This document shows, piece after piece, positions 1 through 10,465 of a stretch of 64,000 nt of DNA. The notes under the pieces are model-generated. The model saw only the letters and a program-made list of their open reading frames with translations. It was not told the DNA's origin and did no database searches. The translations under genes were made by a program, and so were the position numbers. Source of the stretch: Urechis unicinctus (lineage: Eukaryota; Annelida; Polychaeta; Xenopneusta; Urechidae); NCBI GenBank assembly GCA_034190875.2, contig CM067349.1, positions 11,953,168 through 12,017,167 on the forward strand, in the 5' to 3' direction. Position 1 is the first letter of the stretch. Every line of letters starts with the position of its first letter.

Positions 1-1350
1 AACATCCGCAAGATGTGTTGTCAGATGGCTTGACACATCTGAACTTACCTCGTTACCGCAGTGTGCTTTCGAATTCAAGCTATAGCGCATAACTACTTGG
101 TCAATTTATGACATATATCAGTATTGCGTAAGTTGATGTTTGTTGTCATTAAGCAATTATGATATTTTAACGTCAGCTGGAAATAAGAGTATTTGTGACC
201 GGTCTTTGTTTATTGTTTGTCATATCTGTTAAGTTTGCATATAATTGTAATACTACTTCCTCATAATGTATGTAAAGCATATTTAAAGCTAAGTGCCACA
301 ACAAATTGCGCTGAAAAATCTCGACACTGTGGAGAAGTAATTTAGCTACAGGATTGTCCTGGCTGATGGCTGATGTGGAACTCCCTCCCTCTCTTTATCC
401 GCGGAGCGTCCGACGATAGCTGACACTTAAGACCGTTAATTAGGGATCTTATTGGGATACGCAACAGGGTAACAGGTTAAAATGCGCATTGCATGCTAGG
501 TACAATGGCTGCACAACATACGTAACGGTTACAAAATAAATGAACAAAACATCGAACAAATTGTAAGGCGACATTCGCACTTGTGACTGATAGATGGGCG
601 AATATGGCGTTTACACGCTATATGAGACAAGCATTTGAGCAATTGGACACATTGATGCGGGGAAACACTGATCCCTTGCAACCAAAGCATTATATGCTTA
701 TTAACAGAGCTATTTTGTTCGATTATCCGGATGCAACTAAATCATTTTCAAAAATTTTTAAACACGATAGTCGAATAGAAAAAGACTTTACAATATGGAG
801 TTTGAAGACTTTGTTAGAATGTCAAGGTGCTTACTTACTAAATTACGGTGACGGAACACAATCCTTGAATCACTATTGTGTCCGGGGCAAGAAGTATAAA
901 TTAAGAAAATCGTTATTGTTAGTGATTTATATAGGTTTTAGGTATCACGCAACACTAACAGCTTCCCAACAAATCCCGGCGTCATTTAATTGGCCTCAGC
1001 TGGCGGTTAAGCGGTCTATTAGCTGTTTTGCTAAGAGCTGTAGCTGTGTTCGATTTCGATTAGCATCCTCATCCTGTGACCGCATCCACACGGAATACTG
1101 CAGCTGGGCTAATTTCATTTCATTTAGATCGTCTTAAAGCAGACAAGATGGCATATCCTGCTAGGCCATAAATTAAACCGTGTCATAAATGTGGAAAGTA
1201 GAAAAGTGAATGCTACCATATAACGCGAATGGCTTTAGGCAACATTTTGGCCAATCTTGCAGGGAAGCTTTTAATAATCGTAAATAATGTGACTTGTTTT
1301 GCAAGTGAATATAATCAGCGGTCCACAGGCACTTATCATTATCTCTGCTA
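1..1350. repeat. Dispersed repeat A, copy 1
   Basis: This stretch aligns in order with 33585-34800. Shared anchors include CCTCGTTACCGCAGT (48 and 33601), ACTACTTGGTCAATTT (92 and 33644) and GCATTTGAGCA (631 and 34183), followed by a strongly conserved core at about 950-1140. Outside the core the two copies differ at perhaps a quarter to a third of positions and by indels, so they are old. The 184-codon open frame at 583-1137 begins with GTG and is not kept open in copy 2, so I do not treat it as a gene. The family is unrecognised; a decayed transposon is the simplest reading. Confidence 0.75.
950..1140. repeat. Conserved core of repeat A
   Basis: About 190 bp here are close to 90% identical by eye to 34483-34673. 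This includes an unbroken identical run of 50 bases at 1021-1070 versus 34551-34600. The flanking parts of the same repeat are far more diverged. The core contains several AGCTG/CAGCTG motifs. Weaker relatives may lie at 36830-36985 and, more doubtfully, 26190-26230. It could be a separate short mobile element nested in repeat A, or a segment homogenised by gene conversion. Confidence 0.7.
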
Positions 1351-1494
1351 TAATCAGGCACGCAACTGATAATGGTTGCGGAAAATGATTTATATTTAAT
1401 GTAGGCTATGTTTTTATGTATTCCTCGTATGTTTTCAACTTAGGAATTGACAATATATGCAACTTATATCATTATATGCAACATATTATTACCC

Positions 1495-1642
1495 TGACAA
1501 GGATGACAACGGTAATGGAAATGATGATAACAATAATTATAATGGTGATCCGGATAATGATATTAAAAGGATGATGGTGACGATGAAAACGAGGATGATG
1601 CTGATGATGATGGTGGTGATGATGTTGAGGATGTTGTTGATG
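1495..1642. repeat. GAT/ATG-rich simple-sequence tract
   Basis: This is an imperfect purine-rich tract built on GAT, GGT and AAT triplets, densest at 1600-1642 (GATGATGATGGTGGTGATGA). It reads as an aspartate- and methionine-rich peptide in one frame, which is an artefact of the triplet repeat. No gene is inferred. Confidence 0.7.
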
Positions 1643-1749
1643 TAATATTTATTTAAGACCGCCAGCTATGTATCAAGATAATGTTGTTATAAATTAAATC
1701 ATAGCGATGGATATTAGTATGACTGATAAGCTTCTTGTGCCAACCAAAA

Positions 1750-1985
1750 TAGTGGTTCAGATAACACGGCCAGGTGAAAATGTGGCCAGGTCATTACATG
1801 GCCGCGCGATAACATAACAAGATGTTAACATGACAAGCCGATAACAAAGACAGGTGAAAACATGGTCAAGTGGAGAACATGCCAAGGCAATACACCACAA
1901 CGCCGATAACTGTACCACATGAAAACAGAAGGTGTGATAACATGGCCATGGCAGAAAAGATCTGCTGATACATTGACCCAAAACT
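1750..1985. repeat. Degenerate tandem array around AACATGGCCAGG
   Basis: Short, badly decayed units recur, built on ATAACACGGCCAGGTGAAAA, ATTACATGGCC, GATAACATAAC, CAGGTGAAAACATGG and GATAACATGGCC. A further unit (AACACGGACCAGGTGAAAAT) lies near 2307. The unit length drifts at about 18-24 bp. It adjoins the 23-bp array at 2116 and probably belongs to the same tandemly organised element. Confidence 0.5.
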
Positions 1986-2115
1986 AGGTCACAAGGTTAA
2001 CATGGCTTATAGATGATGAAAAAGAAGCGTTTAATTGCTGCAAACCTTATAGGCCCTGCCAACCATGGTGGGATTTCACTGCATGCAATAAACGAAAAGC
2101 ACCTCTGACGATTGA

Positions 2116-2320
2116 AATTGATGGCTTCTTAGCACTCCTATTGATAGCTTCATGACGCTCCCGTGGATGGCTTCCTGATGCCCCCACTTGATGGCTTCCC
2201 AGAGCTCGCATTAATGGCTTATTGGCGTTCCCATTGATGGCTTCTAAGCGCCAATTGGCTTCTTACGCTCATATCTGGTAGGATGGCCTCAAAACGATGG
2301 CTCAGTAACACGGACCAGGT
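2116..2320. repeat. Minisatellite, 23-bp unit (GATGGCTTC...)
   Basis: About eight to nine head-to-tail units begin with GATGGCTTC or a close variant, with starts near 2119, 2142, 2165, 2189, 2212 and 2235, then shortened units to about 2315. Spacing is 21-24 bp. Units differ at several positions, so the array is old. A diverged partner lies in the second copy of the tandem duplication at 2705-2905. Confidence 0.7.
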
Positions 2321-3090
2321 GAAAATGCTTTGGCCAGGCAGGGTCATGACACGTCTTTCTTAGCGCTACAAGGTGTTAATTTAACTGGAAAACATCGAGA
2401 AAATCCATTCTGTTGTGAAGAAAACTCTCGCAGTGAAGTATTTATGACTTTTAATCCGTTTAACAGGACTCGGATTATAAAACATGACCAGAAATAAGTA
2501 GATCAGGGTGATGGTCAGCAAAGGCCGGGCTAAGGGGGTCCATGGATGGAACATGTTTGCCGTGAAGGGCTGCAAAACAAGTTAGGCCAGTAACCAAACT
2601 GTTGCATCAGGATGAAAAAGAAAGGAGAATGGAAGGTGATGAGAAGCAGATGTCTCGGGGGCATGGGCAGCGATGGGCATTATTCATTTAGCACTTCCAT
2701 ATTGAAAATTCATGCGCTCCCGTGGAGGCCTAGTTCCTGATAAGTACGCCCCCACTTGAAGGCTGCAGAGCTCGCAATGGTAAAGGGGTTGTATGTGGAT
2801 CATGATTGCTATTCTCTCCAATGCTTGATGGCCTGTACTAGGTCCCTTGGCCCACCCATAATGATGGCTTCTTATGGTATGGCCTTCTTGATACTCGCCT
2901 TTGTTCTTTGGCGCGACTTCCATTAGGTTGTCCTGTAATACAAACATCGAGAAGACTCCATTCATAAATATAAGTTGCTCTCGCAGTATGTTTATTTTGC
3001 TGCTTTAATACATTAATCATGGATTATATGTCTCCTGAAATAAGCAGATCACGACGATCGTCAGGCAAAGATCTGTCGGCCCTTTTTGCG
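2136..3090. repeat. Tandem duplication, period ~557 bp
   Basis: Two adjacent diverged copies can be followed, at about 2136-2690 and 2691-3090. The anchor CGCTCCCGTGGA occurs at 2156 and 2715. CCCCCACTTGA followed by AGAGCTCGCA occurs in both copies. AACATCGAGA occurs at 2391 and 2943, followed in both by CTCTCGCAGT. The second copy is shorter at its 3' end. The duplication carries the 23-bp minisatellite with it. Confidence 0.65.
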
Positions 3091-3119
3091 GCGTGACATG
3101 CGTCGCTTTAATGAGGAGA

Positions 3120-3275
3120 CCGGCTGCGCTTCTAGGACACCAGTTCAGTACACACCTTGTTGTTCATTAAGCTCAGACAATTGTCAGGTGATATGGAACC
3201 TACATCATCACCAACAGCGTGAGTTAATCAATCACTTACGGCGAACGCTAGATTATTTTGATAATTTATAAAAAG
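3120..3275. repeat. Dispersed repeat F, copy 1
   Basis: This aligns with 18890-19025. Shared strings include AGTACACACC, AGACGATTGTC-like sequence and CACCAACAG(C/T)GTGAGTT, followed by CTGGATTAT-like sequence. It is the first block of a colinear series (F, then 3570-3620, 4085-4255, 4440-4810, 4990-5400) that reappears in the same order at 18.9-25.5 kb. Confidence 0.6.
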
Positions 3276-4084
3276 CCAAGCTGACCTAGTTTTGGCAAAT
3301 GGAAGACCGCTATTTCATCCGTGGACAATCACGTTACGGTCCATATTAAGGATTTGTCAGATGGCCTCAAAAATGTTCCAGCTATTTAATCAAAAATAAA
3401 TCGCCCCTGGCAATTTAATAAAGTCCAATTCACACAAGCGGCAAATGTGATCTATATGCATCCATCTTACTACCGTGATTTTACTATCCATCAGTCTCGT
3501 TTCCAACGCAAGATCTTATCAATATTTCATTCTCGGGTGATACACTAGGTTGGTCCGACTTGGTCGCCATCTTACTTACCGAACGACTATCCATCATGCT
3601 CGCTTTACACAGGCACAATCGGCTGTGGTTCTAGGTTTTTGTGCAATCAATTTCACCTCGATTCCGTTTGTTAAGCATTTCCACACGCACATATAAAAAA
3701 ATTCACCTGTGGCAATAATTTAATTATACTTTGCCATCATTCAAGATGTCCGCAATATATGGATATTATTTTTGTAAAATTATATACAATCGGATTGACA
3801 TGCTATAGAAATCGTATATAGGGTACTATCCTTCTTGTTAAATGCTATCCCATTAATTGAATTACACAAGTCGTTCGGCTATTTCGGTCCCCTCAAGTAA
3901 TATCTGCTATCCCATCAATATTCGTTTCGTGCCTGCCCCTGGCAATGAAGTGAAACACAATCGATTCCCATAACGGGAATGTTTTCATTGCACCAATACA
4001 AATTGTAATACATGTATAACAATACTAACGACTGACGTCATTTTTCTGTTTTTTATGTGTTCCCGGTTTTGATATTAGGAGCGT

Positions 4085-4255
4085 TTTATTGGCTTATTAA
4101 CAGCTTTGAAATATGTATACCTACAATCACAGCGTTTACACATCTTACCAATTAATGTTGACACATGTCATCGACTATATTGACGATTATCGATGGATCT
4201 CAAGCATAATCAATTGAAGCCTTCGTGCCTTTTACCTGCTTATTAAGTAGAACGC
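4085..4255. repeat. Dispersed repeat G, copy 1
   Basis: This aligns with 22160-22330. Both begin TTTTATTGGCT, both have CAGCTTTGAA(A/G)TAT, and both contain the identical 15-mer TATCGATGGATCTCA (4188 and 22275), then GAAGCCT..TG.CTTTT. Function unknown. Confidence 0.65.
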
Positions 4256-4439
4256 ACGTATTTCATTCATTTATTGTGAACACGTCTGAAGTGATCTAAA
4301 TGTCCGCCACAGGCGACCAGGCAGCGTCAACAGCGAGTGTATTGCACATTTTGTTGTGCAAGTTCTACATGTAAACCTGTCCGGACATTTCATGCCTACG
4401 CCATTGAGGAGATGTTGCACACTGAAACCCAATCTATTA

Positions 4440-4810
4440 TGTATTGTAAAACTGTCGTTTGCATACCTGGCAATTGCATAGCTACGCCATGCTTCCGAAG
4501 GGTTAGGCAATTCGAAGCAATAATGCAGTGCGGCTGCTTTTGGCACCTGTATTAACTCAAGTGCTGAAAGCAACTTGTCCTGAGGGACATTAATGATGAT
4601 GTCTGATTGCACCGTTCAATGGTGGTAATTGTGCCTTTGAGTTCGTGTGTTCCATTATCACACGTGTTGCATTACTGCTGACAAGCTGCATGGTAGATAT
4701 AAGCAATAACACATGCTAGTAATGTAGAATATGTGTACACGACATAGTGATGACCTTTGCCCTGCTGTCATATCGATTGATCATCTTGCTTCTATGTCCT
4801 TGTTTGTATA
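4440..4810. repeat. Dispersed repeat E, copy 1
   Basis: This is the most often repeated block in the window. Relatives lie at 7545-7790, 23165-23510 and, in part, 47720-47860. GTCTGATTGCA occurs at 4601, 7565 and 23307, and ATTACTGCTGA(C/T)AAGC follows in all three. The minus strand of 4612-4271 is open for 113 codons and its peptide resembles that of the 23452-23117 copy, as expected if the DNA is homologous and the frame happens to be kept. Confidence 0.7.
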
Positions 4811-4984
4811 CGAAATACAGGCATTCGTTGTTTGTCCTCGAAACGCTTGCTCTAGTACCACGCCATTGATTCAATAATGAATTGCGCTAAGACTGATGCT
4901 GTATGTGAATTGAACGCACCACTGGAAAATGTTTTGTCAATACTCTTATGCGTGAAAAGATTTAGCATCTGTATCACTAACCAA

Positions 4985-5332
4985 CGAAATCACCATCATC
5001 ATTACTAACCGCCGACATCGACCTCAGTATTACTAACCGCCGACATCTGCCTCAGTATTACTAACCACCGACATCTGCCTCAGTATTACTAACCGACGCC
5101 ATCCCAATCAGTATTACTAACCGCAAACATCTACCTCAGTATTCCTAGCCAACGATATTGCCGTCAGTGTAACTGACCGACGCCATTACCCTCAGAATTA
5201 CTAACCGTCGATATTACCCTCGGTATTACTAACCGACGCCATCGCCGTCTGCATCACCATCATCATTGCTAACCGACAACATCACTATCAGCATTACTAA
5301 CCGACAACATCACCATCAGTATTACTAGCCAG
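4985..5332. repeat. Minisatellite, 28-bp unit with TACTAAC
   Basis: About twelve head-to-tail units are built on TATTACTAACCG followed by CCGACATCTGCCTCAG. Several are exactly 28 bp; others vary by a few bases. Eight units keep a perfect TACTAAC, the canonical splicing branch-point heptamer, which is probably coincidental. A short array of the same unit lies at 25395-25475, and both arrays are followed by the same flanking sequence (TTTGAATATCGGCG, CTTGAATATCGACG). Confidence 0.85.
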
Positions 5333-5399
5333 ACAATAGGATATTTAATTAATGGCCTCAGGTAACTTTGAATATCGGCGCAATAGCAGGTGACGCTAA

Positions 5400-6320
5400 T
5401 GATATGCAGGGACTTAGGTAGCAGGGTAGTTATTGGATGGAGGACTGGGACGGCGAGGGGGATAAAGAGCAAGGTTTCAGTCTAGCCGGGGTGTGGTTTT
5501 GGGGTGCCACACACTTATCAAAGCATCTTTCACCAGCCACTCAAACCGATACTAACCTAATATTTGAAGTAGTAACCTGCACGTGGTTAGCTCTATCAGA
5601 TATCCGAATCTGAGTGATGCCAAGGTCGTTTAGTAGAGCCATTCCACTGCCAAAACATGTCGAACACAGGCTGACAAATAGTGAAAATAACAATTGCAAT
5701 ATGAAATAAACGTCAGCTTGATAATTGACCGGGTCCATCTATCGAAAACAGTTCGACTCTCACAGAGTCCAGGCCATTTACTATTCTCGATCTTTAGTGT
5801 CCGCGGTGCAGATGGCGATATTAGATTGTCAACAACCTTCTAGAGCCAGGGAACTGGCCGGGGGTCGACTTAAACATTTGTAGGCTTGCTAAAGACATGC
5901 AGAGATCTTAAGCATAGAGTTTTGTAGCTTCTCTAAGCTGTGTGGGGATAACAAAATTACATAAAATACAACGCCGTCATCAGGCGAGGGTATTTTGAAA
6001 TCAACAAAAACACCTGGGATTGCTGAACCGACGCTCTCGAGGTTATGGTCTGCTAAAAACATGTAGTCATTCGATGAGTCGAGGTGTCCACTGCTCTGAA
6101 TTTATCCGAGAGTTGGACGTGGTTTTGAGGGACGCCATGACAAAGCAACGTACGGCGACTTACAGGTGGCGTCTTCACATTTTTTTTCTAGGGCTGAGGT
6201 ATTGGGTCTAAGCTACCTGATTTTGGATATCGATCGTGAATACCGGCGATTGCATCACTCGCTTCAGCAGTCTTCCTTGATGGTGTACAAAAGAGACAGC
6301 TACAATCGTCATTCTGTCCT
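5400..6320. other. Unassigned AT-rich DNA
   Basis: No gene, RNA or element was recognised. Open frames at 5541-5738 and 6020-6426 show no recognisable protein motif. The block ends where the duplicated segment 6321-7312 begins. Confidence 0.5.
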
Positions 6321-7312
6321 AGCTGACTTAATAAAGCTCAGTGCGCGTGGTAGCTACGTAACAACGTGTCCGCGCCGTACCGTGTTTCTGATGGTTGCAT
6401 CGAGATTGAGTCCACGTGTTAAGTAAACGAGGTTCGATATCATATGACCGGACGTTATGCTTCGCATGTTTTTATTAGCACGAGAGCTTTATCATATACA
6501 TTCCAGTAGACATTGCGTTGGCCTTGTTTATCATGCAGCCAGAGCCCATTGAATGAACTTGATGACAGCTGCTGCTATTGGGGGTAGTGTAGGGGGGGGG
6601 GGGGAGAACTCTCGTGAATAAAAAGTGCACTGCAGTCACTTATGACAAATCTCACCCATCATCTCGCCTTTGTCGAGGCGGCCGATATCACAAAGGCATG
6701 GACATCGGTGATAAATGACGATCTAGATGGTGGCGCTGATCTGTCATGTAATAGTCGATATATCATATATCCTCGCACAAGTTCTTGGAATATTATAAAC
6801 GCTTCTCCTAACAACGTAAATATGTATTTATTCCGGTAAAACAGTGATATCTATGTTAAATTTTGATTTCTATTCAAAAAAAGATACTACACGTAATGTC
6901 GTGACAATGCCGAAGATGGTGTACGCGGTGTCGTGACAATGTCGATAATGTGGCGTGGGAACACTACAAATTACCTATAGCTGACATAGAATACTCAATG
7001 CACTGCTTTATGCCGTTGAATAGAGTTCCCATCTAGTTTGCTACGAGCCTGATTTCAGTATGGCTGCCTTCGACCAATAGTGAAGCAGCGAGGTCTATGA
7101 CGTGACGACGTGCTGTCATGGTTGGTTGCCCCATATTGTCATATCAGCTACTTCTCTTCATTCGAAACAATCTCTACCAATATCATGCAGCCGGCGCTTG
7201 GGTTGTGTGAAGCTTGGGCACTGTGTGATACCAAACTTTCTCACCTACAAAACTGCTTTTCCACCTTATGTCATACCATCTATGCCGCTTTGCTCTATTG
7301 TATATCATGGTC
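6321..7312. repeat. Duplicated ~1-kb segment, copy 1
   Basis: This is colinear with 13227-14028. Anchors in order are TTATAAAGCTCAG-like sequence, TTTTTATTAGC(A/G)CGAGA, GTCGAGGCG, GA(T/C)GATCTAGATGGT, AGTCGATATATCATAT (6752 and 13611), GACAATGTCGAT (6934 and 13758) and CCATC(T/C)ATGC(C/A)GCTTTG. Parts also recur at 19130-19250 and 24300-24440. A run of 13 G residues (6592-6604) interrupts this copy only. Confidence 0.8.
6592..6604 (+). repeat. G13 homopolymer
   Basis: This is an uninterrupted run of thirteen G inside copy 1 of the duplicated segment. It is absent from the 13.2-kb copy, so it expanded after the duplication or is a sequencing artefact. Confidence 0.8.
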
Positions 7313-7544
7313 CATGATTATATTTTACCAATATAGGCAATATCATTTTAGAACCGTTGCTCAGCCACCCACTTTATTGACTATAAATGTCAAAAGCGGG
7401 AAGGCTAAAGTTGAGGAAGATATATGCATCTGTCAACTATGCTGGATTCGGTTTAAGTCTGCATCGGATTAGAAACTCGCAAATTAACTGTATAACTAAT
7501 ATAACTTGACCGCTATGAAGTGAAATGCAGACAGCAAATTTGTC

Positions 7545-7790
7545 GTAAGGGACTTTACAATAGATGTCTGATTGCACCCTTCAATGTTGTTAATTGTGCC
7601 TTTGAGGTACTCGGTTACACGATCACATATGATACATTACTGCTGACAAGCTACATAGTAGGGTTAAGGGTGATATATGCTAAATATCCAGTAATATATT
7701 ATTTGTATGCAATACAGAGTGATGACGTTTGCTCTGAGGTCATATCGATTTATCATTTTGCTTCCATGGTTTTTTTTACATCAAATAATA
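7545..7790. repeat. Dispersed repeat E, copy 2
   Basis: GTCTGATTGCACC, TTCAATGTTGTTAATTGTGC and TTACTGCTGACAAGCTACAT align with 4601-4810 and 23307-23510. Agreement continues to GGTCATATCGATT.ATCAT and CTTGCTTC-like sequence. The copy lacks the left part of the repeat seen at 4440-4600. Confidence 0.7.
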
Positions 7791-7794
7791 GCAT

Positions 7795-8685
7795 ATGATG
7801 TCTGGTTTCGATCCCGGTTTGACTATTTTACGAACAGTTAGCATGGCAAAGAAGGCTTATGATAATAGGTAAGGTATCGGAAGAATTTGACGAAAACGCA
7901 CACTACAGCATTTGAGTTTCTGTTTCCTTGATATGTGTCATCCACTGGTTTTTTCTAGCTGCCTTAAATTTTTGGTCGTGGTTGAATTGAGTATACATGG
8001 TTAAGTAAATCCTGTTTGCCCTAATTCAATGTGATTTCATTATATATGGTGGTAAATCTGATATGATTCGCCTTAGTATGACAATCGTACTCATAGTTGC
8101 GCGTCTTTCACTGTGCTTGCGGTGACATGAGGCAAATTATATCGTGTGACAGACACCAGACTGGTTCAACCAGCCAGGCGAGAACCATGGCATTTGCTGA
8201 GACATCGAATTGCTGTTAATGAAGGCAGATAGTAAGAATGTATGGTCGTTGGCTTGCTTAGCTTAGCTTCATGTGGTCAGTTTTAAATTGAACACAGCTT
8301 GGCAAGTGAGACATTTTCTGCTGTAGCAGATGATGCTTGAAAATAGCAAGCCAATATTTGCGTACCATCTTCATTCATATTGGACAAGTTATACCAGCAA
8401 GTCACGCAAAACATCGTATGACGTCTTAACACCGCGAGAGAAGCAGTGGACTAATCAATTGTCAGGAATACATTGATGTTATGTCATAGCTGTAGATATG
8501 ATTCTGGCATTGTTAGGGAATTAACATATGCGACCAGCAATGCGGCACAAATGATGCCCTTCACAGAATATCTACGCCATTACAGCTTATTACAGCACAT
8601 ACTAATATAGACGTTATACTGCACTTCGACTAAATGCTACACTTTGACCAACTGCGATTAATATCCGAGAACTAGGTCAAGGTGA
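7795..8685. other. Unassigned AT-rich DNA
   Basis: No gene, tandem repeat or structured RNA was recognised. A B-box-like string at 7803 lacks the paired arms of a tRNA. Confidence 0.5.
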
Positions 8686-8689
8686 AATG

Positions 8690-8835
8690 ACCCCTATAAA
8701 GAGATCAGACCCCAAACGCAAGAGCATTTTCGTGCCTATATCTGTTATTCAGATGCGAAATGCAAATAACGCGGCTGCCTCTGCCGTTGGTTCTCGCTAT
8801 TCGATCCGTTACGGTTTGGTATTTGAGCGGGATTT
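8690..8835. repeat. Dispersed repeat H, copy 1
   Basis: This aligns with 17990-18120: GACCCCAAACGCAAGAGCAT matches GACCCAAAACGCAGGAGCAT, and both continue with TTC.TGCCTATA, ATGCG.A and GCAAAT. A weak third echo lies near 17265-17300. Confidence 0.6.
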
Positions 8836-10165
8836 GCTTTTAATCAGGCATGGCGTTTTCTGCTTTGATATATTGCTGAGACTCTGTCTTTTTGTGTGTA
8901 AAACGCCGGAAACTTAAATTTCACAGGAATGTCGATGACTGTTTAGTCCATATGGAGAAATTTAACACAATTATTTTGAATGTAGTTTTATAGCATACAG
9001 TATCGCGGGCAGCTTAACTGAAGATGATGCATGGGGACTATTAGCCATGCAATCTAGGAAAGGCGGCTCATCAATTTCATCTGTCTACTTCAGTTTATTG
9101 GTATTTGCATTACGCTCATATGTTACGGCGATGGCTACAGCAAGTGTTATATAGCTGAAATCGTCAACCACATTAAAGGCGTTCCAGAATCGGCTGTTTT
9201 TGGTGTCTCTTCTTTGCGGAAAAAAAGGATGTGACGATATAAGGTCGGTTTGACTATTAACCCGCTCATATAATCTGCTGTCTTGCTAAGCAAAGGAAGA
9301 TGGAGGTGTACGTCGCATATAATTATTATATTCGCCGATGATCAAATGTCTAAGCATCTAACCGCAAACACCTACGGCGCAAAGCGAGGTTAACCCAATT
9401 GTAAGTTGTTTATGCAAGCTAAGAAGCGCGTAGCACATAAGGCCAACGTACGAGATTCAAAACTTTTTCAAAGCAATTTTAGGAGGATATAACCACACAA
9501 TACTCCCTGAATACCATGCAATTATTATTGATTTAGGATTTCTGCACACTTGATATCGAATAGTGACATGTTATGCATGAGCTGTTATATGGATAAGGTA
9601 CGGATTCATTCCCCATGAATATAAATATGGCGGGTTTCTAGTGTTCATGTTATACGAGTAGAAATGTTCAATCAATCTCTTATTTAGGTTCAGGATTTTT
9701 ATTCAAGCTCATTCGCAATGCCCGTGTTACAAGACGAATATATGCCTCCTCATGAGCTGAAAATTGTTAAAAGAAAACCTACTTAACAGAGAAGCTTTAT
9801 TCTGACATGGCTGCTAGGTTCCACACCACTAACAAACCCAATACGCTCTATCTCGATCCTAGTAATGCTTTTAACAAAGAGTATCTATGTCCCCGAATAT
9901 AAATTCTGCTGCACCTTAGTGTGTATCAGCATGATCTGTCGACTGTGACATCATTTCACCTGACCAAATGTCGACTCAACGCACGGCAGAAACTTTGGAA
10001 GAAGTGACGAAGAGATAGTATCGTACTCTAAATACCAACACGCAATGTATTTTGAACGGTGCTTTTTGGGGGGCTGCTGACCATTCTAACAGCGTACAAA
10101 ACAAGGGACCACATGATAAAACACATTACATGATTCGGTTCTCATGATGTATGGATTTAGCGCTT
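8836..10165. other. Unassigned AT-rich DNA
   Basis: No convincing open frame, tandem array or element ends were recognised. The only echo noted is GGCGGGTTTC near 9629, also near 56058, too short to define a repeat. Confidence 0.45.
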
Positions 10166-10465
10166 CCACGTATGGAAAACTATCTACAGTTGAGTCAGTT
10201 GATATAAATGCTATCATTCATTTAAATCGATTTTGCAAAGACATTGTACGGCAATGCCTCCTGATGCCTTGATCAATGGAGACGTTTGTCTGCAAACGGT
10301 GAGGTGTCATCACTGCATCACATGGGACAAAATATTGATATCCTTAACAAATCATTAGGTTCTCTAGAGACAAGGAGATATCTAGCGATAAAAAGTTCTG
10401 GGCAACAGAGTAGGTTATCTTGCGAGGAAGCTTGAGAGTAAGAATTATAGCGACATGGCTCGGTA
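10166..10465. repeat. Dispersed repeat J, copy 1
   Basis: This aligns with 16030-16310. Anchors are ACTATC(T/A)A.AG.TGAGT, TCTGCAAACGG(T/C)G.GGTGTCA, the identical GACAAGGAGATAT (10369 and 16189) and GA.G.AAGCTTGA. No coding capacity is retained. Confidence 0.65.

Noticed and set aside
583-1137. 184-codon frame, the longest in the window
   Set aside because: It lies in repeat A, starts with GTG, and is broken in the second copy. Animal genes do not normally start with GTG.
4985-5332. CRISPR array
   Set aside because: Units abut with no unique spacers, they vary in sequence, and the genome is eukaryotic. It is a minisatellite.
7110-7472. 120-codon frame as a gene
   Set aside because: It overlaps the duplicated segment, no domain is visible, and the partner at 13.8-14.0 kb does not keep the frame.
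7800-7830. tRNA B-box-like string (GGTTTCGATCCCGG)
   Set aside because: The T-arm does not pair, the spacing to an A box is wrong, and no acceptor stem was found.
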